Below are positions 12,432 to 25,473 of a stretch of DNA of 64,000 nt, in pieces. Below the pieces are notes generated by a model that had not been told where the DNA came from, made no database searches, and was given only the letters and a program-made list of their open reading frames with translations. A program made the position numbers and the translations under genes. This DNA is from Annona cherimola. Its lineage: Eukaryota; Streptophyta; Magnoliopsida; Magnoliales; Annonaceae. The stretch spans positions 35,000,133-35,064,132 of the forward strand of contig CM059975.1 in the NCBI GenBank assembly GCA_030490835.1. Reading direction: 5' to 3'. Position 1 is the stretch's first letter. Every line of letters begins with the position of its first letter.

Positions 12432-14491
12432 TGTTCGTAATCTTACCGCAAGTGCACGGGTCGTAGATTGTAGTATTTAAATTATCGATCCACAGGGAAT
12501 TCAGGACTATAAATTTTACTTTTAAACGCTTTCATGTCGGATATAGAGAGAATATAGCAAATAAAACAGAAAAGTGGGGAGAAAATGCAATAAATAAAAG
12601 GGAAAGAAAATAAATAAAATGGGAAGAAGTGCAAATTAAAAATGAGGAGAGAAAGCGAAAATGCAAATACCTAGGGTCTAGGATTTCACATGCGTATTTC
12701 GCAACGGGTAGTGGTATAATTATTTAATTTGGATATTATTTGTTAAAGGAGAACAAACCCTAATTTATCCTTGCACCTTCTCTCGAAACCTACAAGTGTA
12801 CCCTAATTTTCTTAACCACCTATTCTCATGGGATTAAGTTAATTAGAATCCATTAAGTTCTGTGGTTTGTTCATGTAATTCCTCAAGGTTATCATGCCTA
12901 TTTTCATGGGCTTAGATTTCCAGGTTTAATATCTTGATTTTCGTATATTAGATTTTTACCTTTCGGTTTCATCGCCTAATATATGGAATCATGCAAAAGT
13001 ACGGGCCCGTGTACAAAGCAAACATAAAATTCACAATATATTAAATTAACAAAAATATCCATCATAAATAAATTAAAAATCCACACCACATTGCATTGTA
13101 CGCATGCTACATCCTAAACCCTAGATTTAGGATTTAGCCAAGCATGTTTAAGTTCAAAATAAAATTAAAATTACAATTCATCTTAAACAAGATAACAAAA
13201 ATTAAATAAAGGAAAAGATAGAAAAGCTTATTAGTTTGAAGCCCCGATGGTGTGTCGGCTGCTCCACGCAACTCGCCGGTCTGCTTTTGCCCGTGCTCTT
13301 CCCAAAAATCTGCTGCGGAATACTCTTTATGCCGATTCTTCTCTCTTTCATGCCTCCTCTCGTCTGCTACCATCCACGCTCCTTTTATAGGTGTATATTC
13401 CAATTGCTGCGGACCCCACTCATCAACTGCTGAAATTGTATTCACGTGAATGGGCAGCAGCTTTTGATTTGACGTGGGGTCCATTGCATTGAAATGGGCT
13501 GCTGAAATGCTGCTGAATGAAATTCATTTCACGTGAATGGGGAGTTGATATGCTGATGCATTGATTTGATGGGGTCCACTCTAAGTGGATAATGCTGCTT
13601 CTCACGTGAATTGCACTTGGCAATTTAATGGGTAGATATTTCTACTGGAATGGACAGCTTTAAATCAGATGGCTGGACGGCATGGACTTACCGTTGATTG
13701 CATGGATAATGCTGCTTCTCACGTTAATTGCATGGTTTGCCTTGCCTTAGATCTTGGATGGTTTAGGATTTATATTGCTGGAATTTTAGACAATGGATTT
13801 GGAAGGTGATGATGGGCTGATTGTTTAACGTGATCAACGGCTGGAAAAAGTGTTGTCCATTTGGTTGCTGCATTTGAACGTGGGGTCCATGGCTACTCAC
13901 GTGAATGAGCATGTTTGCATAAATGCTGCTGGATGCTCATGAATGATTTGCTTGATCATTGATGGTGATGGGTATTAAAATATGGGCAGCTGCATCACGT
14001 AAGTTGCTATGGTTGAAATGGGCAGCATGATTTTTGGTGGGGTCCATGCATGGGTGAAGCATTGACGTGAATTGAACCATGGATGAAATGCATTAATGTG
14101 ATTTGAGAAATGGATGAAATGCATTCATGTGAATAGCTGCTGGATGATTTATGGACGTGGTGGATGGCTTGGATTTTTGCATGATTTGATTTCCATGTGG
14201 GACCCACTTTGTTTTCCCTGCATAAAAAAATATTTAAATCATTAATTCGTAAAAATCATTAGTGGGTTATTATCAAAAATTATTCCAAACCCATTAAATT
14301 TCATGGCAACAAATAAAATGTAATTTCAAGCCAAAAGATTATAAAAATTGTTTAACTTCCTTGAAATTAATATTTAATACCCAAATGTTGCAAAATCACA
14401 TTTTAAACCAAATTTCATATTAATTTTAATTAATTACCTACCAATTTGGTATAAAATGTCCACAGAATATGTTATTAATTTGCACCTATCA
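12432..14491 (-). mobile_element. Solo LTR-like insertion, 2.06 kb
   Basis: The insertion starts TGTTCG and ends TATCA on the + strand, so both strands read TG...CA. Flanking pentamers are CCCGT (12427-12431) and CCCAT (14492-14496), a 5-bp target duplication with one transition. It interrupts the older TIR element. The first 700 bases match 19640-20721 in reverse complement, so it is a family member. A minus-strand TATAAAAG at about 13382-13389 corresponds to the TATA box at 19505 in the other copy. No internal coding region is present. Confidence 0.65.
13443..13903. promoter_or_regulatory. Cluster of CACGTG palindromes inside the solo LTR
   Basis: Exact CACGTG occurs at 13443-13448, 13530-13535, 13603-13608 and 13898-13903, mostly in the context TCACGTGAAT. 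Near-matches lie near 13720, 13996, 14063 and 14126. CACGTG is the plant G-box bound by bHLH and bZIP factors. The repetition may come from local tandem duplication (GCTGCTG and GGGGTCCA words also recur), so regulatory function is inference. Confidence 0.4.
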
Positions 14492-15290
14492 CCCATTTAC
14501 TAAATGGGTTGGTGGGTTGTTAAGGGTTGTGTATATATATTTCAAACAAGTCAAAACCAAGCTAATTTAAAGTTGAATTTATATTATTTATAATTATCAT
14601 GATAGATTGATTTATGTCAATAGGATACATAACATGATTATGTTTTTGATCTGGAGAGGGTTTTATATTCAATGCATCAGTAACAAGAAGGACAATGATT
14701 CAGCCAGCCGAAGAGAGATGATAGCGAGAGGAAACCATGATAGAGATGAATAGAAGAATGATCATAAACAAAAAGAGAGATGGAAAGAATAGTAGAATGG
14801 ACAGAGAGAAAGGTGAGAGAGAGATGAAAATGAGAAAAGAGATAGAGATGGAGATGCCTGGAGATGGAACGGAAGGGAGAGAGGAGGGGGGGGGGGAGAG
14901 AGAGAGTGAGAAAAAAAAATAGTCTTATCGGCATTTGTAGGGCGATGACAACACTATAGCAAAGCAATAGAAAGATGTTGGAGGTTTATAGATGGAGGGA
15001 GAAAAATAGAAAATTAATTGAAGAAATAGATTGCGTTTAAGAAAAATATATCTCATTATTAATAGGTTGTAAATAGATTAACGAGTTAAATGAATTAAAT
15101 AGGTTAAATAAATTACTAAACCAGCTGATTGATTGTAAATATAAATCTTAATCTTAATTTAATTTATTTAAATGGTTAAATAAGTTGGTGAATCACAAAT
15201 CATTTATTAAAAAATCTCAATCTATAACTCATTTGTAAATGGATTGAAAAACGGATTGACGTATTAATCATGACCATTAACACTCTCTTA

Positions 15291-17763
15291 ATTAGTGATG
15301 ATTTCATGCTTGGTATGTTGATTTAAAATTTTTAAAATTGATGATTCATAAAGCGTCATTATGATAATATGAAAGTAATGATAAACAAGCGAAATTTGTT
15401 AATAAATGTTGATTAGCTTTAGAAAATTTAGATATAAACCTTAAGTTAATTTGATATTTATATATTTGAAATGTTGTGAAAAAAACCTAACATTATGCAT
15501 ATATGACAGTGGTGAAATGAACTAATAGAGTCAATAAGACTCATTGGTAGTACTAGTATGGAGAGTCACCCACTTTATAATGATCCATGTGTTAAGACAC
15601 CAGTTAGGGACGGATTGCCAGAACAGATCGCATGATATACAATGTTGTTGAGTACATGATTATGAGACCATTATTAGTAGGGCCAAGGCTCTAATTTTTT
15701 TACACTTGTTTAGGCTTGAGATATCAGTTATTAGAGTAGGGGCTCACACATGATATTGATAGATGCATGACATTCACAATATTGCCACATAACATGGTTG
15801 CATGCATAGTTGGATTAAATTAAATGGATTGGTTCGGGTTAAGGTTAGATTAGTTTGGTACGAAATGATTTGGATTGAACATATTAGAAAGGTTTGGTTT
15901 AGATTAAATTGGAAAAAAGTATTGATGCATGTTGATTACTTGGATTCGATGTGAATTCAATATGACATAATAACATTTGGGGTTAGAAACAAAGCTCAAT
16001 TTTTTTTCATGAGTTACACCAAGCTACATCTGCCTATGATAGACCTAGGTGCACAAGAGTGATAGTTGAGCTACGTGGTAATGAATGAGTCACATGCTAG
16101 TTTGACATTAGACACGACTCAAGCCAAATTAGAGGTTATATTCTTTAGAGACAATGAGGGAATGGCTATGACTTTTTTAGAAAAGTTATAAGATAATGAG
16201 ATATAATTTTGGCTTGAAGAAGTCAAAGAGTTGGAATTTAGCATTAGCTTATTGGCTAGGAATGTACTCTAATTATGGATTGTGAACCATTATTTGCGAT
16301 CATAGGAGAATAATAATAAATTAAGATATGAAAATAGATATGGATAAGATGAGTTCATGATTGTATAATCGAACTAAAATATTTCATGGTTGGCTTGTGA
16401 GAACCACATTTTGATGATGTTTATTCATTGATTTGACCATAGTTTTCGTTTTGAATTTTCATTGGCCAGTTATCATACTTACTGAGCTTGCCTAGACTAA
16501 CATATTTATTATTGATATTTTTATAGGATAAATGATGTAGTACCTAATTGTGGGCTGATTGTGATATTTTAGGCCAGGGTGGACTATGATAAGAATGAGT
16601 TATTTTAGTTGAAATCAATGTTGTGAGAATTAAACTAATAAGGGAATTGGTCTAGTTTGAACTGATTTAGTAAACTTGTAAATTGATTTAAACCAGTGAC
16701 ATTAGCATTATGTATTTATAATGTTATAAATAGTTAATTATTTTAAATTATTGATAAATTCTATATTCATAATTTCTAAATCCTGTGATGGTAAGTTAAA
16801 CTTGGAATCTAGACACTCCTCAAAAAATACTCTGACTAAGCATAATCTAACATATTAAATTAAGAGAAATTAATACCATTAATTGACCTAAAAGAAGATG
16901 TAATATTATATTGATCATGACTCGTTATTTATCCATATGCTTTCATGAATTAAGCATGTCCTAGTATATCCAACTCAATTAGAAATAAAAAATTAATAAT
17001 GTTCAAATAATTCATAATCATAAAATCACATAAGATAAAAATAATTTATAAATTTTATAAATTATTAGTAACTAAATCATGCAATCAATATCAATAATAC
17101 AAAAGAATACAATATAATAAAACAATAAAATAATCAATCGACATTCAAACAATGCTCCCTCTATCAATGATATCTCTCTCTTAATCAATATCTTTATACC
17201 TTTTATATTTCTACTGCTACATTCGGTTTATTTTATTGTTATATTCCCTTATGATTTCTTTGGCCAATAAATGTGTCGACAAATAGCGACGTTGATTTAT
17301 TAATCATTCATCTCATAAGAAAAGACCTGGCACTTCTATAGAAATAATTGAAGCAAAAGATAACATCGAAATATGGAAATAGAAATAATCACTTCATGCA
17401 ATTTATTCTCATAGAATCATTTAGTTCAATAAATAAATAAAATTAATGTGTGTATGAAGGGTCCAGTGGTCAACCAATGCAGCTTGGATAGTTAGGTTGT
17501 ATCTTTGTGTGCAAGGGTAACGAGTATGAGATGACGACAAATGACATTGAAGGTGCTGACAATTTAGGTAACTACTATCGATGACAACGATCATATACTC
17601 TGTCGAGAAAATTCAGTTTTTCAAAAAAATAAAGCTCTAATGTTGTCAACGAAAGACGAGGAAGGGAGTAAATAAGGGACTGTGCTGTCATCAATCAAAT
17701 AGGATAGGAAAGTCTAAGGTAGGTACAAGCTTTGGGTTCGATGGATTTTTTATGATTCTCAGA
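15291..17763. other. Intergenic, no gene recognised
   Basis: AT-rich sequence without conserved coding potential. At 16619 a left end like the element at 2245 begins (TGTTGTGAGAATTAAAC, followed by CCAGT- and GAACTG-type words); its right end was not found. Nothing else is supported. Confidence 0.45.
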
Positions 17764-18553
17764 TAGGAGTGTTAATGTTCATAGTCAACCTGTTAACCCG
17801 CCTGCTCAATGGTTTATAAATGGGTTTGAGTTGTGATTTTTGAAAAAATGGTCTATATCTGCTAATTTGTTCAACCATTTAAATAAATAAATGAGTTATG
17901 GTTAAAATTTTACAACCTCATCAACCCATTTCACCCTTTTAGTATATTGAATCAGTAAACTCGTTTACAACCCATTAAGAGTGGAATATATATTTCTTAA
18001 ACTCTAAATTGATTTATTTTATTTTGAATTTCTATTTTCCTCCCTTCGTCTACAACTCTACGACGTCTTTTTTGTTGCGATGTTGTGGTAGTGTCTCACA
18101 CACTCCTTTCTCTCTATTTTCACCTTTCTCTCTCCTCTATCTCCTTCCCTCTTCATTTTTAATCGTTTTTTCCTCTATCTTTATTACCATTTTCCCTCTC
18201 TATTTTTTTTATCTTTCCAAGTTGTTGTCCTTTTTTTTATGTTGGCGTGTCAAATATACACCCCTCGTCGAATAAAGATTTGGATATGTTATGTATCTTG
18301 TCATTATAGATTAATTTACTGTAACAATCATAAACGACACACTCAACCTTAAATTAACTTGATTTGACTTATTTATAACACATATATACTATCCATTAAC
18401 TATCCACCAACCTATTTATTACATAAGTTATAAATGGATTAGAGTTGAAATTTTTAAATAAATTAATAAACGTATTATGGTTAAATTTTTTTAAAATAGT
18501 TTAGGATTAGGATTAGGCACTAACGTGTCCAACCTGATTTGTAAACACCCCTA
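17764..18553 (+). mobile_element. TIR element, hAT-like, 790 bp
   Basis: The left end is TAGGAGTGTTAATG. The right end in reverse complement is TAGGGGTGTTTACAAA. The 8-mers outside the ends are TTCTCAGA (17756-17763) and TTCCCGGG (18554-18561). They agree at five positions and differ by transitions at three, a plausible decayed hAT target duplication. The interior has a CT-rich block at 18040-18230. No transposase is seen. It shares its sequence with the split copy at 12307-15290. Confidence 0.6.
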
Positions 18554-19639
18554 TTCCCGGGTGAGTTCTAGCTGGAGATTCAAAGCAGGGAGTTAGAAAA
18601 GTAGTTGACATCGACATAGAAAATGGGCTGACGAAGAGGAGAAGGCCAGTAGGTGGTAGCGACAATCGTTTTTGAGATTTCTTGATTTAGATTTTGGATA
18701 AGGGAAGTATAAGTGGCCTATTTGTGGCTCAAAGTGGAAGAGGATGATTAATCTTATATGGATTAGCCGAATCAAGTCTAGTGGATTTGAACAATTGGAT
18801 CACAATTCCAAACGTTCACACATCAATTAACTACATCAAGCCATAAAGAATTATTGAAAAGGTCAATTCCTAGTTGAACCGGTTGAGCAATATTGAGTAA
18901 TTTTTATATTATATATTTTGATTATTAACCGAGAAGAATTTGAGTATTAAAATATTTTGAATCATATTTTGATTGACTTAGCTTTACTTAGCACAAAACA
19001 CTCACAATTGACTGATTCGGGCAAAATAGAAAAGTATGTGCAAATTCAGGGCCTAAAATCATACAAAAATAGAAAATTTTGATGTAAAAAAGAGTTGAAC
19101 TAGGCAAGCCCGAGTTGTCATGTCGAAAGTGCTCAAAAATGCTTTCCGTTGATATGTTGTGGCTCCTATAACTCCTATTGGATCAAAAGTTATGACCGAT
19201 TGAAGCTGGTCTGTTCATTTCAGCACAGCGTGTGTTTTTTTCAAAAACTTCAAAGCTCAAGGACCAAGATCATGTTTGATTTAATGATTTAAAAAAGTAT
19301 AAAAGAGAAAAATCAAGGATTAAATCAATCGAGAACGGTTGAGGAAGTTTCGGCATGAATCGGAGTGAAACAGGCGAAGAGCGGGCAAAATGGAGCATAA
19401 ATTACGCAAATGCCAGATTCAAACATACCCCAGGTTGTGTTGCCTTCTGAGTTACTCAATCCATGCATAAAATGAACTAAGTGCTCAAGTCCACCCATAT
19501 TCCTTATATAAACACCTTTTAAGAACGTCCTAAGATATTTTAAAACGTCCTTGGAACTAGGGATGAGGTCTAGGAGTGAGAAGAGTAAAGAGCACGAGGT
19601 AAGAAGTGAAACGGTGAGTTGCTTAAGAGCGTCGAGATA

Positions 19640-20721
19640 CCAACGGGGCTTCCAGTTGATAAACTTTCCCTTTATTTTTTTCTTTTGAATTTAATTGTCT
19701 TATTTATGACAAAAATTAGATATAATATTCTATTATGCTTTAATTTTATTTTAAACATGCTAGACTAAACCCTTAATTTAGGATTTAAGATGTAGCATAC
19801 ATACGATGTAGCGAATATTGTAGTTTTGTATATTTATGAATGATATTATATGTTAATTTAATATTTTTTTATTTAATATTTGTTTTGTGTGAAAGCCTAC
19901 GCTTTGGCGATAATTTTCATATATTAGGTGAAAGAAACCGAAATTAGAAGTGTAATATATGATAATTAGGGTGTGTTTGGGAATAGATAAAACTTTCGAT
20001 GAAAAGTTGTAGAGAGTAGAAGTTGTCAAATGATGTGAGATAATATGAATAATGATGAGGAATAAATAGGATAAGGTTGAAATAGATAGGTTAGTTGTGT
20101 TGGTATTTATCTAAAAATGATTGAAAAGTAGGGTAGTTGTATAGAAAAATATAAAAAATGATTAAAGAATAGAGTAGTTGTGGAAAGTGGAAAGTTTTAG
20201 ATTGAAAAATTTTAACTTGACAACTTTTACTTATTACCAGACACACCCTTAATATATTAAACCTAAAAATCTAAGACCATGAAAATAGAGATGATGATTT
20301 TGAGGATTCCTATAAAAGACCACAGAACTTAATGAATCTTAATTGACTTAATTCCATGAAAATAGATGATTATGAATATATTAAGGTTACGCCTTGCTGG
20401 TTTCAAGCGAATGTGCAATGATAACTTAGAACTTATTCTCGTTTAACATATAATATCTGGATTAAATAAATATTTCATGCATCCGTTGCAAAAAATGTAT
20501 GCGAAACCCTAAATCCTAGATTTTCTCAATCCTGCGATTTCTAATCATCTTTTTACATTCTATAAATCAACTTTCCTTTTTGTTATTCTTTTTTCTTCTC
20601 ATTCTATTGATTTTGGTTATAAAGTGTGTAAGTTCAATGTCTTAAGTCCTGAATTTTTCGTGGATCGATATTTTATATACTATAATCTATAATTCGTACA
20701 CTTACAGTGGGATTGCGAACA
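19640..20721 (+). mobile_element. LTR-like repeat, inverted relative of 12432-14491
   Basis: The stretch CGGGGCTTCCAGTTGATAAA, the CCTAAATCCTAGA-type stretch near 20510 and the terminal GCGAACA at 20715-20721 match the solo LTR at 12432-14491 in reverse complement. A TATATAAAC box lies upstream at 19505-19513, so the LTR probably extends left of 19640, but its left terminus was not found. A Tourist-like MITE (19969-20248) is nested inside. Confidence 0.5.
19969..20248. mobile_element. Tourist-like MITE, copy 2
   Basis: 280 bp with ends GGGTGTGTTTGG and ACACACCC, flanked by TTA on both sides (19966-19968 and 20249-20251). TTA is the expected PIF/Harbinger TWA target. It is nested in the LTR-like repeat. 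Confidence 0.85.
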
Positions 20722-20898
20722 AGTAGCCAATTCGATTTGGTTCTAACGATACTAGTTTGAATTGGTTTACTTTTGAGTTTAATGTATTCAAAATAAGAGG
20801 AATCTATGTATCATATCTACTTTTATTATAATTTGTAGCATCGCTTACATATATCAAAGATGATGGTCAAATATGTAGTTATTTACATTGCCATGCAA

Positions 20899-21601
20899 TG
20901 TTGCTAAAATTGAAGTAGTTAATGAACCAATTAAGGGATTGATTTTGTTTAGATCAGTTCAACCATTTTTGTAAACCAAATAAAACAAGTATATTGGCAA
21001 GTTATGTAAAATATATAATAGATTCTTAAATAAAAGCTATAACTTAAAATTTGAAAATAATATGAATTAAATTTTTTATTTTAAAAGCAAATGAATGATT
21101 TACTTATGTTAAAAATTTTAAAAATACATGTATATACATCGTTGGATACTTTGGATACTCACGTGCAAATGCTTATGTAGAATGCAATTAAGGTTGGAAG
21201 AGATGGCAAGAAGCCTTGGCTAGCATGCTTTTCATGGAAAAATAAATGTTCATTGTATGCTATATTGCTACGTGTCTACCTACCAACACTTATATGGGTT
21301 GATATGTGTTATGTCAGGGGACAAGATGTTGGTTAATATCTTCTTCTTCCTCAATGTTTCACAACCTTCACCGCTTTGTATCTTTGTCTTCCATGATATC
21401 TCACCACTCTCATTACACCCCAAGCTTAGCAACTTCTACCCTTTAAAGATATCAATTGTTCATATGGAGGTTTAGACAAGATTCCCTAGATTTAGATTTT
21501 TACGTGCTTTAACAACTGGCTTAATTGTATGCATCGAACCATAGTGGTATTTAGTTCTTAATTGAACCAATCCAACCGGTCGGTCCGACTTAGCTATTAC
21601 A
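20899..21601. mobile_element. Second copy of the CCGGTT-ended TIR element
   Basis: It starts TGTTGCTAAAATTGA and its first 200 bases follow the order of the element at 2245, including TTCAACCATTT and the TAAAATATAT stretch. The right end has CCAACCGGTCGGTCCGAC and CTATTACA. It is about half the length of the first copy, so it probably has an internal deletion. Confidence 0.5.
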
Positions 21602-24600
21602 TCATGCTGCCGGATATTTCATTAATGTATTAATTATAGATATTTATGTTTGCTACATGTTTGTATCTTTTTAAATGCTCCTTTACTTTTGAACTGTCGT
21701 AATTTATGAAAAAATGCTATCGAATTTCATTAATGTAACGCTCTACTGACTAAGTCAAGGACCACTACTTCTATACTATAGGATCGTTGATAATAGAGAG
21801 AATGCATAGATGCAATAGCATAAATTATGATGTAATATCAAATATCGTTGTAGTTCATTATAAACCTGATGTCTCATCGAATCTAAATCAAGCTATATCA
21901 AATGTTCAAAATCATAATATAAATACATTATACCTTCCTTACATCCATCTTGAAATAAATAATTTTCAATCTAAATTCATCAAATTGTAGCCTCATCTAA
22001 TGCACAAGTTCTATGTTGGTCTTCATTCGCATGCCTGTCATCTAAAAACATAATAAGATAAGGTGAGTCCAGACAAACTTAATAAGTAGAATAATTAATG
22101 AAAGAAATTAAATACTAAAAATCAGCACGTAAATCTTTAATTGAAAAATTGGAACTTTTAACATGCCAATGCTCATACTTCAATACAAGCAATTATTCTT
22201 ATGCGATTAACATTTTAACTTTACTTTTTCTTTCAGCTTAGTGGCTCACGAAACTCAAGCATCCAATAAGCTTCACTTCCTCTTTCATCTTAGTAGCTCA
22301 TGGGAATTTGTCAAGCCCTTAATTGTAACTTTAACTTTAAGTCATCTTTCTCATATCATGCTTATGTATGCTCATGATGTGCTAAGTTATGCTTTCTCAA
22401 ATATAATTCAAAATTATAAATCAAAACTGCTTTGCAAATAAATACCATAGAAATGATATAAAATCTGCTAAACTAAAATCCATCAAATTCATATCAAAAT
22501 ACATTAGCACAGTCCGTCACATACACAGAAAAACATAAAAAAATCTTAAAACTCAATTAAAAAACTTCGGCATATAAATAAATAAAGAACCTACTTACTT
22601 TACACTTCACTCTAATTCACCAATTTGAGATCCCGTAAATCTTTGCTTCACTTACTTACTGAGATAATAATATTCCTCCATAGTCAATTAATCATTTTTA
22701 AAAATTTATCTCAATTGAAGCAAGTGTTAGATGTTATGCTTAATACTTAAAAATCTCTATTATCATCTCAATAGGCCATAATCGAGTGAAATATTCATAA
22801 TTAAAATTCTTTCCCTTAATAATTTCTAATAACAATCTTTTATCGATAATTTAGCTCATCAAATGAATTAAAATGTCCAAAAATACAGAAATTGACAGTT
22901 GGATCATTAACATCTGACATCGACATCAAAATCTAAGTTAAAAACACTTTTAACGACTTACAAGCTATCATGTGTTGCCAATGTAGGCTACTACTAGCAT
23001 TCTCTAGTGCTTAGGCTATGAGTTTCTAGATAAAATATTTTTAAAAAAATTATTCTGTGAATTTCTAGTCAGTATAAGACATTTTTGCAAAATATTTTAT
23101 TCTTGAGGGCCTTACTGCAATTTTTCTAAATTTTTCTTATGAATTTCTTCAACAAGTCAGGAGGGTATTATGTAATAACCTTTTTAAAAATATCTCCTAC
23201 AAATTCTCCAGTAAGATTTAAATGTTTCTATAATTTCTTCAAAATAGGTACTTTTTTTGCAAAAGTCCGAATTAAAATTTTATGTAAAATTTCCTTCAAA
23301 AGTCAAAATTACTATAGTTTCTCTCTCCTCCCTCTTTGCTTCATTTCTTCCTCCTTCGTGTGAGTTTGGCAATTGAGGAAATTACCCAAATGAGCTTCGA
23401 TTTTTCTTCCGATCATATATTTGAGTTTTTTATTTAACATGGATTCGTCAAATATTTTCAATTTTGTAAATATATAGAGTTTGAACAAAAATAGATGAAT
23501 TATAGAATTTTAAAATTTTCATTTATTCATTAGCAATATATCTTATAAATTTCTACTTACTTAATTGGTGTACCCACAAACAGATTTACAAAAACGAATC
23601 TGAAAATCTCGTAAGATTTCTTCTAAATCTCAACTCAACGGCTCTGTTTCTATCTTTTAATTTCTGTGTGTTCTTATTATGTGGAAGTTCCACACTCTCT
23701 TAAAGTGTGTGTTGCTACTTGTCAACGATTACCTACTAATGCTCTTCATTAATGATTATAAAACTTTGTTATATTATATCATTATATTTTTTTTACAGCT
23801 ATTATATTCTCTTATGATGTTAAGACATTAGTTCAATATCTAGTATATTGGTGTTTCTTTTTACAAGTATCTTTACCGGTGGTTGTTTACTTTCAAAATT
23901 GTTATAGATTCAGGAAAGATACAATCAAATTTCCATTGCAGCAACTTTTGATCCAACACTTTGGTCGGTGGGGTGCCACAAAAATAGACCCTTAAATTAT
24001 TTATATTTTTAACTAGCACAAACCTTTGATTTGATTGATTTTTTGGTTGCTTACCTATATACATAATATTTAAACCGATGAATGAATTAGTATTCTTTAA
24101 TTACTTGGACGAGGGTAAATATAATAAACGTATTAATTCACTTTGGTATTTTTGTTACTATTATAGTATCTTCCAAATTAAATATAAATATAAGTTATTT
24201 TAAGCAAATATTTTTTTTATGATTATTGGTGATGAGTACTATATAAGAAAGTGTTGTACAACTTATTAGAGATAATTTCCTCTATGTTCGATAATTAAGA
24301 AACAATAAAAAATCTTAAACTTCTCTACATACTTTTTAATAAAACTATCCTAGTTCACAATCACTTTTTTACATATTTTAATTTAATTCTATTTATTTTA
24401 ACTTTATTCATTTACTTTTAATTATATATATTTGTTACATCATTACCATATATATTTTAAAAACTTTTCCATCAACCTTTTTTCTATATTTTTTTCATCT
24501 TCTCATACTTTTTCTCTCTAGTTTGACTTTATGCAAATGCTTAGCTGCCTTAAGTTAAAGTTGAACTAGCTTTGATGAAGCCCTATTTGTAACATTTTAG

Positions 24601-25291
24601 AGGATTCATTCTATCCATTTATCTAAAAATATTATAATAAATTAGAAATACATTAATTTGATTTCAAAAATATTAAAGGCGTAATTGGCATAGTATATCA
24701 TTCAAACTAACTTTGATGAAAATCACCTTACTTTTGGATATATTATGTTTCAAAAAAAATAGGTCACAGTACAAAATAATACCCATATCTCTCATTAAAA
24801 TGAAATATGGTTCATACAATGGTTAATTACAAAGATTTAGAATATATACTTCATGCTATATATGTGTTGATTTTCATACATGTTATAATTACATATGTGG
24901 ATTACACATGCATCTTTGTAACTTTAATATATTATTAATAATTTTGTTTATTTCCTCCCTTAGAATTTCCTTTTTAACTTTCATGTTCTTTTCCTAGCTT
25001 TTAAAAATTTTATTTTAAAAAATTAAATTATTTAAGGTTAAATATTTTATATTGGAGGAATTGAAGTAGACCTTCAAGAGGAAATGAAAAGACTTATAAG
25101 GTAGGAGAGAATTTATAAGTATAAATAACGTAAACTAAGAACTACACTAACCTGGTCCAAATCGTAACCTTGAAAAAATATGTATACGTGAATCACTAAA
25201 TAAATATAGTTTTAAAGTAAATATAGACTTGTTAAAATCCTTGTCTTATATTCACTATATTGTAAATTACATACAATTATATATGAACTTT
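21602..25291. other. AT-rich intergenic sequence, no gene recognised
   Basis: No conserved coding region is seen. Bases 21734-23797 begin TGTAACGCTC and end TTTTACA, which recalls an LTR, but the flanks do not match and no partner copy is present. Bases 24270-24540 recall the interior of the Tourist-like MITEs without their ends. Confidence 0.45.
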
Positions 25292-25473
25292 GATCTTTTA
25301 CAATCGGTTGGAGATGGACCTTATTATCGACCATGCTTCCTAACCGTTCTATCGCACGTGCGAGAGAAGAACCATCTAATCATATTAAAAAAATGCAGTA
25401 GCAAATAATGCTACTAGAATTTTGTGGGCACTCTCTTGTCAGGCGAAATTTTGTGCCTCCAGTCCCTTTCCTC

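Larger units (their letters stand above)
12307..15290 (-). mobile_element. Decayed TIR element split by a solo LTR
   Basis: Two pieces, 12307-12431 and 14497-15290, together match the element at 17764-18553 in reverse complement. The match includes the ends (TAGGAGTGTT left, GAGTGTTAATGG in reverse complement right), the GGTTGGTGG stretch and a GA-rich interior at 14680-14925 that corresponds to the CT-rich part of the other copy. Between the pieces sits a 2.06-kb LTR-like insertion. The short-frame proteins across the GA-rich run (a G10-12 tract near 14890) are compositional artefacts. Confidence 0.6.

Noticed and set aside
14737..14922. Glu/Arg/Lys-rich 61-residue frame
   Set aside because: It is a translation of a GA-rich low-complexity run in a TIR element.
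21734..23797. Possible 2-kb LTR starting TGTAACGCTC
   Set aside because: Flanking bases ATTAA and GCTAT do not match, the right terminus is not distinctive, and no second copy is in the window.
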